A DNA stretch of 64,000 nt from NCBI GenBank assembly GCA_019614645.1, contig JABWDB010000005.1:4806001-4870000 (forward strand), written 5' to 3'. Shown here piece after piece: positions 22,554 to 35,650 of this stretch (its first letter is position 1; each line of letters opens with the position of its first letter). The notes under the pieces were generated by a model. That model was not told where the DNA came from, made no database searches, and worked only from the letters and a program-made list of their open reading frames with translations. The stretch is from Stratiolaelaps scimitus (taxonomy: Eukaryota; Arthropoda; Arachnida; Mesostigmata; Laelapidae). The position numbers and the translations under genes were made by a program.

Positions 22554-24230
22554 AAGAAGAAACTCGAACATAAGACGAGGCATTGTAACTCTCCTTCATT
22601 AGGAGAGAACTTCTTGGCCAAAATTTCAGAATATTTCTAGATCCTTCTGTAAGAGAGACTTGTGCTTTCACTGAATGCATGCACGGGATTGGGATATTAG
22701 TTGGCCTTTAACGCGAGTGAAACACCGAGAAATCTGCTGCGGTCTCTGAATCAGACGGGTCGTCCTGACATATCAGTTGCCACGATTGTTCACTCAGAGG
22801 CGATCGTCTGACTTCAGATCGTCAAATGCTCTCGGACTCATTGTGCTGAAGACCATGAGAAGAATCGTTGTTAACCTTCAGTGGAAATAATACCACCGTT
22901 TACCACCGTGACATCGAGCTCGATCAATTGATACACTGCTAAATGGTCTTCTGTTTCAACGTACATAAATGTACTTTGCAAATATATTTAATAGTAGACG
23001 ATATTCTAAACAGGTAAAGGTGAAGCTTTATATTCGTTTATTAAACGAGCTGCAATTTCACAATTCTCAAGCCCTCTTATATGTCATCGCGCAGCGTGGT
23101 TGACAATAGTGAGAGCAGCAGTTAACATTGTAACGCCACTGGTCGGCAAACCAGGCCGGGAACGATGGTAGTGCTAAGTAGTGAGCCCTTCGCGTAGAGA
23201 ACGAAAGCCAAAAATTTTCACAAGCGGCATCCATCATCGCTGATTATCTATTACAGCGTTGACGATTGCTAGTGCAACAATTCGTCAGATTAATTAGTCG
23301 GGATAATTAATCATGAAGGACGTACGTGGTGACATTGATTTCCCACATGCCGATGATTTAGCCACATCGCACATCCATTACCTGTACAGATATTTATCTG
23401 TGTATGTATATCGAGACAGGGAGCGCAACTGGAGTTCCTGCGCGAGAATGAGGCTTCGACCAACGGCTCTCTGACTGACGCACTGTCCGCCGGATGGAAG
23501 TCGTGCTATGCTTGTAAAGCGTCGCCGTTAGGGGTGCTCGGAGAGAGTTGCACCATAGATAATAACTACACAGAAGATTAGAAGCCACGGCTATTTCATT
23601 TGCTATCGCGCGAGCTAGCTAATCGCAGCCGGTGGCGTAACACAAAATATCTATGCGTATGCCATCAGTATAATCTGAACGTTTTTATACTAAATTATTC
23701 CTTGTAATTTAAATTCATTTTCATAGACTTGCTCCGTGACTCGACAGGTCGAGCGTTGCCTTGGCAGAGCAGCACAAAAGAAGTTCTCTGCAGGTAGCGT
23801 CGTACTCAGTTGTCTCGAGACGTCCGATTGTTAGACAGCTGTTGGACGATCTGAATATTCGTATGCGTTGTTTGTTTGTTTTTTTTTCTGGAAGTTACTA
23901 ATTAATTGTGATTAATGCTTTAGACACTCCCAGCATAATTTAGCTGGGAGTAGTCTCCGGTAAGGGCTGCGTTGTACACTTTTGCGATTTCAAACGGCTC
24001 TTTCTCTCGGTCTCTCAAACGGTCTTTGTTCGACGGACCAGTTAGCGTTAGTCCTCCTGTCTCTCTCTCCCTATACTTGGTTCAATGATTATGTACCTGG
24101 AGGGGTTCGACTTTCAATGTGACAAGAAGTTCCGAGATATCTCATCTAAAAGACCCATTAATTATGAGCAAAAGATGCCCTCGTGCTCACCATTATCCAA
24201 TGTTGGGCTAATTTTTAAGTGTTTTTTGGT

Positions 24231-24239
24231 ATTATTATT

Positions 24240-24270
<31 letters not shown>

Positions 24271-24282
24271 TTACTATTATTA
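24231..24282. repeat. ATT/AAT triplet repeat forming a palindrome
   Basis: ATT units switch to AAT units and back, so the tract can fold on itself. Confidence 0.85.
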
Positions 24283-24890
24283 TCACTGTTGACCAATTTT
24301 TGTCCTCTCGTATCCCCATATCGATGGGTCCCCTTAGATTACAGTCTCGAATTCATTGATTAGAACTGAATTGATTAATTATCTTGATTACAGTCTCGAG
24401 CTGTCTTTCGCTTAGAATAATCATCGCCCACCTTTCTAGAGCAATCGATATAGTCGATCCTGTAATTATCCCGAATAGATCTCCCGACGATTTTAAAGTC
24501 AGAACACAATGAGAATGAACTCCTCTCCTCGCCCGAAATATGACTTTGGTCAAGCCGTCGGATATCAGCATCCCCTCTGCTTCCTACAGATGTCTTCCCG
24601 CGAGGCTCATGATGGCTTGTGATGGTGATGTTTATAACGTACTTTTCATTATTATATATACGGTGCATCTGTGTGGATTTTTTGGGGCATGCGTTGCAGG
24701 GCCCTTAATGGGGCGTTGAATAAGCACTGAAAAATGATAAACAACGTACAGATCTCTATAGTCAACCCGACACTCTGGGCTATGGGAAGATGCGTTATTC
24801 GTGTATTTTGAATCAGCATACGATGATTTTGAGGTTATTCTAGAATGGTATGAATCGATTGTGAACAAGTAGCTCATAGTTGATGAGTTT

Positions 24891-24892
<2 letters not shown>

Positions 24893-24935
<43 letters not shown>
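24893..24935. repeat. (TA)n microsatellite
   Basis: About 43 bases of pure TA. Confidence 0.95.
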
Positions 24936-24937
<2 letters not shown>

Positions 24938-26483
24938 ACAATGCTTTTATCAGAAAATGCTTATTACTTCAACTGTGCGCCGTCCCAATTGTCCTTTGTG
25001 ATATAGTACTTGATCTATGGCAATGGTAGACCGTTAGGCATGGTACAGTTCACCTATAACACTACTTTGGAAATAGAGGAAGCTATTCTTGTAGTCAGTT
25101 TCCTTCTAGAAACGCACACTTGCTATATGGATCTGCTCATCGCCTGGCACTCTTTAGCTGGCTACAGGCAGTATTAAATGTCGTGCGTGGTTGTGGTGGC
25201 TATTGAATGTATGACCCAACGTACAACACGACGTGCTGGCGAGGTGCTTAAGTAGACTCGTCGATAGGAAAGGTTCGGATCCACAGATTCCCATCCGCAA
25301 ATGTCATTCCCCTTGGCTACGGAGTGAAATCCCAGTTGCACAGAAAGTGGACTTCACACAGGTCCTTGATACGAGTCCCTCTGACTCTTGCGTATGTGGG
25401 CCAAAAACCGTTCCTATGGACAGGGATTACCTACTAAAGTAGTTGTCATAGCACCAGCAGTATTCAGTTGCGTTGCGTCAAACTATTTCACACAGACACA
25501 CACGTTCGTGTGGCCCATCATTATTATTCTCATTCTGTTGCGGGGCCTGTATGCTCTAGTGGCTGTATGCTGGCCGCAACAAAGCTTGACCTGATCCGTT
25601 AACTTTTTTTACAATTGGCTGAATGTCCCAACCCTCTCTCTCTCTCCTTCTATTCTTTTCTTGGTTTCCCGACCATTTTGCAGCAATTAGACAAGGACCT
25701 AACTAACAACTGCATGATATAGCGTACATTAAAAGTGGTCTGTCGCTATAATCTGTTTCACTGGTCACAACCGTCACGACTGTAACAGAGTTGCTCCATA
25801 TGCTCCGCAATGCTAAATGGATACAGGGATAGTTAAAGAGGATTTTGACACAGGCAATGTCGCTGTGGCACCATCTGAGCGAGAGAGAGAGAAAGAGAGA
25901 GCTATTGCAGAGTTCTGACTTCAACAGACATTTCAAACGACAACAACATGGCGAACTGTGGTGGCGTCCGTGTGATTTTTCCAGCAAGCAACCTGTTAAG
26001 CCAATAGCCTGGCTGCCAGAAAATCCTGCCTCCTGGACCCTCGGAATCGTTCTCACCGGACTGCTCAGCGGTGGCGAACATCGACAGCGATGACAACATC
26101 TATGGCGACGCTGCATAGAATATATACGGCAGCGCAGAATGGAGTGCGTGTAGTAGTTCCAGTACTATTATAGATGAAACTACGTGTGTTTAGGGTGACA
26201 GGCGCGCTTTCAGAAGAATTCGCTACTGCGCAGTTGGTCTGGGGCACCGCTCGAAGAAGGCAGGTGTCGTTGCACTGCAGACATTATAGCTCTCCTACTC
26301 ATGTAGCGAGACCACGCCAGTAGCATTAGTGATTGTTGTTGACCGAGAGAGACCGAGGGATAGAGAGAGATAGAGAGAGAAATGCTGCTTGGAAATCTGC
26401 AGGAGGTGGACGCGGCTTCGCGCACGCAATTCGACGTCAACGGACGTTCCATCACCCGTCAGCATCTCGCGCTACGACAACAC

Positions 26484-26484
<1 letters not shown>

Positions 26485-26533
<49 letters not shown>
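26485..26533. repeat. (GA)n microsatellite
   Basis: About 49 bases of pure AG/GA. On the plus strand purines fill the tract. Confidence 0.95.
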
Positions 26534-26535
<2 letters not shown>

Positions 26536-27294
26536 CTAGTCGATGAACCGGACGTCCCCAAACATGCGTACACATACACACAGGCACACGCACATAGCGT
26601 GATGGTGTTGGCAAAATATCTCTTGTCTTGGTGGTAAAACGACCCAAGACTACCTGGACCAGTGCCAGCACTATCCCAATCCGAAATGCCCAGTCGTAGC
26701 AGGCATGTGTGCAAGAAGGGAGAGACATTGACGGGTAACGCAGAGTATGGTGGGGCGGGTGGATTGGCTAGCGACGCGAGGGTCAGACGAGATAGCCGTT
26801 TGCAATGTGAAAATATCAGCAGGCACGAATAGCCGTAGTTGCAATAGCGATAGTGGCTACGGCATGTGAGATAGGTGGTATGAGTGTGTATCTGTGTGTG
26901 TGGGGGGGTCGGTCCGCCTGTCGGTCGACTGGCGAATCTATGAATCTTCCCTTTGCTGGGGATGCCTCTCAGAATCCTCTCCTCTCTGTCTCGTGGCTCC
27001 GGCCGGCCGGCCGGGCAGGCAGACAACGAACGGATGGGTCTGCCGAGCGCGGACGGAAGTCGTAGCCCAGTCATGGTGTCAGCAGCAGCGGCGGCAGCAG
27101 AACCACCGGCACCAGCTGGCCCGGTGTGCTCTTCGGGATTGCGCGGTTGTCGGGCAACTCTTCTTCAGTCCGCTCGACTCTCCACCGGGGGAGGTAGATA
27201 AATAGATAGCCTGCAGGAGGGCCGCTGTACGTATGGAAGTGCAGCCCGGGCGCTGCTGCCGTTCCTACTGATAATGATGATCATGATGCTGACA

Positions 27295-27295
<1 letters not shown>

Positions 27296-27325
<30 letters not shown>
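27296..27325. repeat. CGG triplet repeat
   Basis: About ten CGG units in an otherwise GC-rich island. Confidence 0.9.
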
Positions 27326-27327
<2 letters not shown>

Positions 27328-27748
27328 GCCACCGACGGCGATGATGACGATGGAGTCGCCGGATGCTTCAGCGACCGCAACGACGCATGGTCATAGCAAC
27401 GGCAACACATGAGCCACTCCGCCACTATCGTCGCTGTGGAGAAGGTGCCCTCACCACGGTCCTCTCGTGAACGCTTGATACACAGCCAGCGGACCCAGTT
27501 GGAGTAGCGGAGGCATCCACAGCCAGCCGGCGCCGGTCAACACCGACTGGCGTAAAAGACACCGTTAACGAACGTCGTTTGTGTCAGATCGCGAGCACAC
27601 CCCGAGGTCGGTTACTGGCCCGGCCCTAATCACCTGATGATGTTGGTTGTCGATCTTCTCAAGGAATAGCGACGGCAGCGCCACTGCCATCGCGTAACCC
27701 GTAATCATGTTATTGTAACGCTGCTGTGTATAATAGCAAAGCTGCAGA

Positions 27749-27785
27749 CAGCAACAACAACAACAACAACAGCAACAACAGCAAG
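27749..27785 (+). repeat. CAA/CAG triplet repeat
   Basis: Eleven CAA or CAG codons in a row. The tract encodes poly-Gln in the frame of the candidate exon 27737-27847. Confidence 0.85.
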
Positions 27786-28100
27786 CACTCCTACAACGGA
27801 TCCAACGAGACGAAATGGACAACAACAAACAGGTCCATGCGCTGCAGGTGAGCGTCGTTGCTGCCGGCGCCGGCGGGGAGCACTGCGCTCCGAATGGAGG
27901 GCAAACGCGGCCAGCCACCCAGACGAACGGCGCAGCATCGCTGGCGAACGAGGCCAATGAGCCTTTCGTTGGCTGTATTGCCAAAGCATGCCCGACACAT
28001 GTCAGAAACCTGACCAAAGTTCACGCTTGAGCTTCGCCGCGGAGAAGCTAGGCCCCAGTGCGTGCGGGGCTCGTACGATTACACCTTTACAGATACGACA

Positions 28101-30100
28101 AGAAGAAAAAAAAATAACACACGATATACGAAGCAGAGTACATGTTGTCTTATATGCTGGCTTTGTGTGCCTAATGAATCAGCAATCGGCCATGCCTTGC
28201 TCAGGTTCTGCGACCGCGTACATGCCACTGTGTCCCATATACTAGAACGTCGCGTCTGCCATCGAATAGCGAATCACATACATATGATACAATGATATAT
28301 AACACTATTATACAAAGAACATGCTGATACCATCTGGACGAGACGGTTACCTCGTCGACTATTGCTAAAGGCACGTGTATGATCCAACCGGACCCATGCG
28401 AATGTGTGTTGTTGTTGTTGTTGTCAACATTTCTACCCTGTATGCTGTATCGAATCTATTCGATTCTAGTCGTAGGCCAAATGACGAGGCCAAGGGCCTC
28501 TATTTTCAGTAGTTTCACCTTTATTGTTACAGCGTACGTCGTACACAAGGCGCACAGTCCAAATGTTTCGTACTGAATGGCACATTGACGACACATCGTA
28601 GCAAGCATACCGCCGCCATTAAGATCACCGGCGGCATTCTAACGGTTCCTCAACATTGCTACGTGCTGGGGGGGGTCACATGTTCGAGAAGATTCAACGG
28701 GAAAGCACGGCGTTATTGCATAACGCCGCTGACAGCGTTAGAAGATATAGTTCCGCTGCCGGAGCACGATAGCGTTCAGGCGATTAGCAAGTCACAGAGC
28801 AATCGATATCAATCGTCAATCGTGCGATAACCGATAGTGCTTTCGAAAAAGGACCTTGACTGTATGGGAAGATCGCGATGTTCGATAACGAAATGAATTT
28901 TTGAACTCAACCTAACGAGCGATCTCTTTATCTCTTCAAATAAAGGGAATCAACGGGTGGATTTCTCACACCCAATTCTCCCAATTCCGCTCCACCGCAT
29001 TTGACGCTCGAAGCAATCGCTTCTAGAGAGTTCGTGGAAATTCGCTTGGATCACCCATTATTTCCCTTTAGCTAGACATAGCGGCAACCATTCGTCGTTC
29101 AAAATCTATCAGTCGCTAACAAAGCTGTGATGCGTGTGCTTTCATTTGAAGCTAGTTAATATAGAAGCTGTTCCATATGTAGATTTGAAATCTGTTTCAG
29201 AATAATGGATATTTCGCTCGTCGATTATATAGCGTCGGCAATAGCACAATTATCAATATCAGCTCTGATGAGGAAAAGCTTAGCTAACTCTCCTCACATC
29301 GATATGCGATCAATCGACGACACTATGGTATAATGTGTATAATGCTTGCTATAATTATAATAAAATTGTCATCCTCGACGGTTGTCGCTAGTGAATCTTT
29401 CCCTTGTCCAAAATATCGGCTGCATCCTATCGAGAGGTCATAAATGAAGTGACGCAATCGAACTATAATATTTAATTTCGATCCATTTCATTCGCTGTTG
29501 AAATATATAGATATATATATATATGATATTAACCGATTTCTCGAGGATTTGAAACTCGTTCGAGTCTTCTATGGCTATGGCTAAAAACTACCCCTTCGCA
29601 AAGGACATTCTGATACCGACGCCAAGACTCAATGCGTTTTCTCAACGTTGATGGCAGAAAGTTGCGGACTCTCTCCATCTCTCACTGACTGTTTCGCTTT
29701 GGGTGAGATTTGCCAGGCAACATCTCTCTCGTATGAACCCTGTGCCTGATGCCTGTCAGATAGGAGAGCAACTGAGGGTCAGCTTGAAAAAAAGGGGGTA
29801 TACGAACCCTGTGACGGGACGTATTCGTTTGTGTGGATGTGCGCTTGTATTGCATTCTCTTTCCCATGAGAGCGGTACTGTGCCCGTGACCGTTCGGAGA
29901 GGCTTGCACAGCCCGCATTCAACCACTCTGAAAATTAGTGGTTTGAGAGCATCGTCTCAAACGAGATGCATACGGCACTATTATATAATACATGTATTAT
30001 AAAACGGGTGAGCAGTTGTGAAAACCTAACGGGCAGACGTATAACGCAGAATCAAATCCAGAAAAAATAAAAATCGAAAATAAATTGACAACATATTGTA

Positions 30101-30136
<36 letters not shown>

Positions 30137-30450
30137 AAACCAATTGGTTGCCAAGAGTAGACAGAAAAAAACAAGCGACGCGATAATTAGCCCACTGGGT
30201 AACATTTTATGCTCAGCGATAACGATCTGTCGCGCGCGAGCGAAAATCTATGTATCAGCTCCTGAAAAGAGCTTCGTCCGTTTCGCCATTTTCCGCAATA
30301 AAAGCCGTGCCCTTATTTGAATTTTCCAAAGTATGGCCAGGATTCGTCATTCTATGCAGGCTGCATACATCGCATAGTCGTCCTCGTGTGTTTTGTGTGA
30401 TTTCTACATCTACGCCGATGCGTGTCCGAGTGTGGTTGGGACCACTCAAC
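28101..30450. other. Unassigned sequence
   Basis: Only short frames and a (TA)n tract at 30104-30133 were seen. GAACCCTGTG occurs twice at about 29737 and 29805 without a clear larger repeat. Confidence 0.35.
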
Positions 30451-32200
30451 AGCGTTTTGTTGTATAAACAGCAAATGTGATCCGAGCTGAAATAGTGTGA
30501 CTCATCATGATGCCGATAACGAGATAATGGCCAAACACGACAGCAAAGCCAGGCGAGCAAAGGCGAGCCGCGGCTTTAGCCATTTGAGCAGGCGCGTGTC
30601 TTCTGCTCCGGCGTTGTTGCCTGCCGCAGCCGCCGCCGCCAGCGTACGGGCGGGCGGGCGGTCGGGCGGCCGGCCGGCCGGCCGGCCGGGCGGAGCTCTG
30701 TGGGACACCACAGCCGCCGCATTGCACCGTCTCGCTCTAAAGCCTTCGCCGATTTGTGACCCTACGCCGGCATATCACCGTCATCACGACAAGCATCAGC
30801 ATCATCAGCCGCACCACATAAACAAGACGTTTCGGCGAGATAGCGGCCCGGCCTTATCCGCCGCCGCCACCGCCGCCGTCGCCGTCGTGTGCAAAGAACA
30901 CAGCAGACAACAACAACAACAACAGGCAGGAACGTCGAAAACGATGTGTCACGCCGTTTTCGTTGGAATGCGCGGAAAACCGCTAGACAGCGAGCCCCGG
31001 GATCGTCACCCGTCCCCCCCCGAGTAAGTGACGTGTCTTTTTTGTGTTCGCGGAATTCGCTCTCTTCCTCTCGACCCGTTCGGCGAACCCTGGCGTTGAG
31101 TATGGCCATCGACGGAACCTATTTCGATTTCATAATACACAACAACAACGGCGGCGGCGGCGGCAGGCGCAGAAAAATCAAAACACCAGAAAGCACCGTT
31201 AGAGGCCGTCGTATAATCGCGGACAGATAGGCTGACAGAGCAAGGGAGCATAGCTGATGTGGTAGAAAGATAGTAAGCTTGTAGAGAGGAAGGCGGCGTA
31301 ATCTATAGCTTTTCTCTGTGGACAGCCCGAAATCGAGCAGGGAAATCAAAGCTGGACAGCAGACAATGACAACGCCGTGCAGCGCTTACTGCTGTCGAGA
31401 AAGGCGAAGACGACGTGGATCCGTCATCGACAACTGCTGCTGCTGTTTCATCACCGCAGAACTGTTGAACAGGTGGCTGACCGCTCTTGTTCGACATTGG
31501 CGGCCCGCCGTAGTGGTCCACCGGCGGTGTCTCCGTAACGGGGCCGGTGGAGCGTCGGTGACATTTTCCCCTCATGATACCGCTGTGGCGGTGGCCGTCA
31601 AAAATGCTGCTGCTGCTGCCAAATTGCTACCGTGCTGTGGCTAAGGCCAATGGCGATCTGTCCCAGTGCTCGCGTCGGTGGTGGTGGTGCTGCTGTTGCT
31701 GCTGCTGGTAACGGCGCAGCGCGACACAGTGCGGTGCGCGCATTACGTAACAATACGTAACTAGATTAGAGAAAGAAGACGGGCAGACGAAAAGTCGACT
31801 AGGAGAGAGAGGGGGAGAGGGTGGTCATGAGGTGGGGAGGCTGACGAAGAATATGGAGTAGACGAGGAAGAACAACACGAGGACAACGATCGAAGTACCA
31901 AAGGGATGAGCAAATAAGGAAGGAGAGAGCCGACAAATAGACAAACGATGACGCCGACGTTGCCGGCTGCGCGAAAGCCCTGCTTATATGCGTTCGTTTC
32001 GCTACTGTACAACGTCTCATAGGCTGCCGACTCCCGAGTGGCGGTGCGAGTGACGGTGGCGACTGAAGAGAGGACTCGAACGAGCGAAGGAGGCAGCAGC
32101 GTTTTGTGTGGCAATGTATTTTTGGTTCATGGAAACGGCAATCCATCCTGTTGGATATCCCAGCCGTGCTTGACATCAATTTTGATTCGAGCAATCAATG
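30451..32200. other. GC-rich island with GGCC palindromes and triplets
   Basis: The 30527-31023 plus frame starts with an ATG, encodes Ala- and His-rich sequence and a Gln run, and is followed by GTAAGT at 31024. It could be a coding exon, but no domain is recognised and antisense frames are equally open. Further CAG/CTG and GGC runs lie at 31140-31170, 31430-31445, 31600-31620 and 31680-31710. Confidence 0.3.
30647..30693. repeat. GGGC / GGCC tandem, palindromic
   Basis: CGGG units pass into consecutive CCGG/GGCC units. The tract is self-complementary and G-rich. Confidence 0.9.
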
Positions 32201-32339
32201 GACAAACGTAGCATTGAGAGTGCCTGGGATTGTTGGTTTGAATCTGAATCGGCGAGGACGATTTTGTCGTTTGTAGTGTAGGTAGGCTTGACTTGAGAAG
32301 CAAACACGGGAATGGGTTAAATGTACATTTAATAAGGGG

Positions 32340-33886
32340 TAAACCTACTCGTGGCTACCTCATCTGATCTGACGCTTCTCAAGCATTCGCGTGAGTATCC
32401 GAGTTCAAATTTGGGAAGCGTTTCAATCAACTCCGGGGCAATATCTTCTGCGATCAATGCTTCTTGCAGTAGGGAGCGCGGGACAGGTCTGCTCCCGTGT
32501 ATGCTTGAGGGCAACGATGACTCAATCTCCATTCCGCAGGATATTGCCGACGAACTCGATCCAAACTTCGCCACAGTCGGCACGAAGACCACATTGTCTC
32601 TCCAACCCGTGAATGACATTTGCCCCGCACTGGAGTCGATCTGGCAAGCTAAAAGTGTCTTTGATGTTGAGTCGGCGCTGGGATCTACTAAGGCTTCGTG
32701 AAACGTCGGTGTCACAGGAGTCCCAGGTAGACTTCTCGTGCCAGCGTCGTTGGTCTTGACCCACTCGCTAGCCCCACCTGCGCAACCTATCCCTAAAGAC
32801 TATCCACGCAAATTAGACGATGCCAGAGTCTTTCCGTTGTTCAAAAATAAGGGTGGTCGCGCCTCGCCTCTCCGATCTACAGGTACGTTAGTTGACTTAA
32901 TCTCTAAAGTCATGCCGAAACTGATACAATCTATACTGCAACAGTACCTCAACTCAATAAATTTCTTCGCTGCGTGTGGTTCGGTTCCCGCCCGCTGTAG
33001 ATCCATTGAATTGGGCCTGGCGCATTTCTGACTCTGTAAAAAATAATGAACTTTGACTAGGGGTATTTCTTGACGCGTCGAGAGGCTTCAATTGCGTTCA
33101 GCACACTTTGTTCATACGGTTCCTCCAGACGCTGGAGCATCTTGGATGCAGTTCTAGTGCTGCAGCCTCATTTCGTTCGTGCCCCTCTGATAGGGGCAAG
33201 CCGTGAAGTTAGGGGAAGCGGAAATCGTGAATATTGGGACACCGCAGGGCTCTGTCCTGCGTGGATCGGTCCCTTCATGTTTATAATAATGAACAACTTC
33301 ATTTTGCCGAAGGTTTTTGCTGGTAATTTTTGCAAGACCATGCCCTATGCCGATGACACTTCACTCCTGTTTCGGATCTCCCTGTCAGCGCTGCGGGAGG
33401 ACAATAGTTCAGATATTTTCAAGGTGGAGGATGTGATCGAGTACTTCGGCCTTGCCATAAGCGCAGGCAAAACAGGGGTAACCCTATTCCGGCTTCCCCA
33501 GCGGTCCGTATAGCTCGAGACGGTCGTTTTCCGGGGAATCCAAGTACCGGTATCTCCACCGGCTAAATGCTTGATGGCTCGCTTGTATGGTAAGACCACA
33601 TGGCTAAACTCACTCCACAGTGTTATGTTACCATTATCGATGCGGCTCCTCACCGATTCGGGGGCCGAGCGCCGACCTGTCTATGGTGTACAAGTTGCTC
33701 GTGTTACTTGTGCTTTGTAACGACATCATTATTTGGGGCAGCGGCTACAAATTGATACTGCACAGGGCGAAGATCATTCAGAATGATGCCCTTCGTGCTA
33801 CTTTAGGCAAACGTCATAGTGACTCGGTTGCCGCCGTTTTGGCCTTTTTCCTACACACGAAATCTGTACAGCTCAAAGAGTCCTAG
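32340..33886 (+). pseudogene. Decayed non-LTR retrotransposon reverse transcriptase
   Basis: Homology is spread over several frames. The linker before the RT is at 32351-32701 (PQDIADEL, ALESIW, VFDVESALG). Next come ARVFPLFKNKGG at about 32820 and FLDASRGFNCVQHTLF at about 33066, which matches the FLDLSKAFD motif. Then come GTPQGSVL at about 33236, in a different frame, and YADDT at 33346-33360, the catalytic motif. A LINE C-terminal piece (LHRAKIIQNDALRA) follows at about 33750. Stops and frameshifts break every segment, so it is dead. The pattern fits a jockey/CR1/RTE-like LINE; the clade cannot be fixed by eye. No endonuclease domain or 3' tail was located. Confidence 0.85.
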
Positions 33887-35650
33887 TTGCCTTCAAAAAA
33901 ACAACGTATTTTCCTTCATTTTTATCTACTTGATCTTGTGTACATTTAGCGGGACAACCTTGTTTATAGTCTGACTCTAACTTACGTTTTCATGACGAGA
34001 ACTCAAGTATTGTGAAATTGCACTCCCGAAAATAAGCCTCAAGTCCATTAAATTTAATTCTGAATAGAAACCCTTGGTCTAACTAGGCCTTTAAACTTTT
34101 TTAATGAAAAAATCGCGTACCTTACGAAAAAAAACCAACTGAACCGCGGCATTGGCTACGGCCGTGAAAAACTTACCAATTTCCGTGGTATGATCGTTGT
34201 AGAGGCTTGTCGTGTCAACTATACCAAGATCACGAAAGGACTCAACCATAAGGAGAGTTGCAACGTTTGGTATTAAGGTGGCATCGGACTCATAATCGCG
34301 CATTACAGGGGTAAGATCATCATATTCTAATGTTGACACTGCTCTGAAATATTTTCGATAGCTCATTGCAGTTTGCCTATATCACATCTGTTTGTTACTG
34401 ATGTATAAATCTTAGTCGACAAGCATCTGATTGCACCAGTAGTCATTCTCAACGATTCGACACGAGCCTGATTGTGTCCATAAAATGTTTGATAGTATCC
34501 GTGTCCCGCCATACATATCCTACATATCGTCTGCACGTACTGTACTTTGTAAGGTGGATGTCGAATGAGCAAACGTTCCTGTTTGCTGTTATGTTGAGAT
34601 GATGTTCCAGTCTATAGGGATAGGGGCTCGTTTGCAGTATGGAACTGAGATGAAGCCTCAGAACGTGCGTTTCAGTATACCAGGCTTTTTTTTATATTAC
34701 GATACTATATAAGTACTGTGTCGGAAACGGGAACTTGTGCTAACTTTGCTATTATATAACATTATTATATATAATAGATACAGAGGCTGTGAAGAATTTG
34801 TGAATTTAGAGCTTGCTTTTTCAATGGATACAAATTGTGCTCACGTGCATGTATGGTTCCTAATACGTATTATATATATATATATATATATATAAATTGA
34901 GGCCATGACTGGGCACAGCGGAACACATGAGAGATGCAGAGGAGAGAGTTTTGAACACTTTAGTGTTACAATAATAATTAAATCACACATGACAAGGTCC
35001 AGAGCGACCCCTTACTAAGGGCGGCCTCCTGCCGTCTGCACGATAAGACAAGGTAGAGAGGGAAGAGATGACTGTACAGGATACTCCAAAAAAGCAGATC
35101 TCCTGTTGACACAGAGCGAAGCAGACTTGTGTTTAATGGCATCACCCTGAAGCCGCGCTAATCGTTCAGTTAAGGCAACCCTAAGAGGCACGATTGGACC
35201 CTAGGCTAACGCACATCCACAGGATTATATCAACCAAGTGTCTAGACCCCCCCAAATATGTGTTGGTTATTCAGGAATACGCACAAAACGTGCAACTACG
35301 CCTGTTCGAGTTCGCATTGACTAGCTTCCCGTTCAAGATGAAAAAATTCGCACCTAAAGCGATTGCCGGCTTAGAGTTCAAGCAAACGAGGTCCAGTAGG
35401 CAAAATTCATAAATTAGTAACGGTATCGAACTAACTGAAAGCATTTGCCTCGCTGCAATAACAATAACGATAATAATGTAGAATATAATCACTACCCTTC
35501 AATGTCGAAGCAAACTACACAGGAATGACATGCAAGTATCGTTCGCAGGACTCAACCTAGCGATCCAGAGAGACGTCGACTTTTGTAGATTCGAGGCTAA
35601 AGTTTGAAATGCGTCCCCCCCTACTTTAACAGATAGTTCTTCTCAGTTAG
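33887..35650. other. Unassigned sequence
   Basis: A 91-codon minus frame at 34091-34366 and a 69-codon one at 34363-34572 have protein-like composition but no recognised domain. A (TA)n tract lies at 34871-34894. No repeat family was identified. Confidence 0.3.

Larger units (their letters stand above)
21251..25600. other. Mostly AT-rich DNA with microsatellites, no recognised gene
   Basis: It holds TTG/CTG triplets (21645-21692), ATT/AAT triplets (24231-24282), a (TA)n tract (24893-24935) and a 20-base direct repeat (22498 and 22534). No open frame here shows a protein domain. Confidence 0.4.
25601..28100. other. GC-rich repeat-laden island, possible exons of an unknown gene
   Basis: It combines GA, GGC and CAA/CAG repeats. 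Several frames are open on both strands, including a 200-codon minus frame at 26472-27074 that reads through the GA repeat. None has a recognised domain. The most exon-like part is 27737-27847: it follows a TAG, encodes a Gln run and then a mixed peptide, and ends in CTGCAG before GTGAGC, a good donor. Confidence 0.3.

Noticed and set aside
26472..27074. 200-codon minus-strand open frame
   Set aside because: It reads through the 49-base GA repeat and GC-rich simple sequence, has no domain, and several other frames are open in the same DNA.
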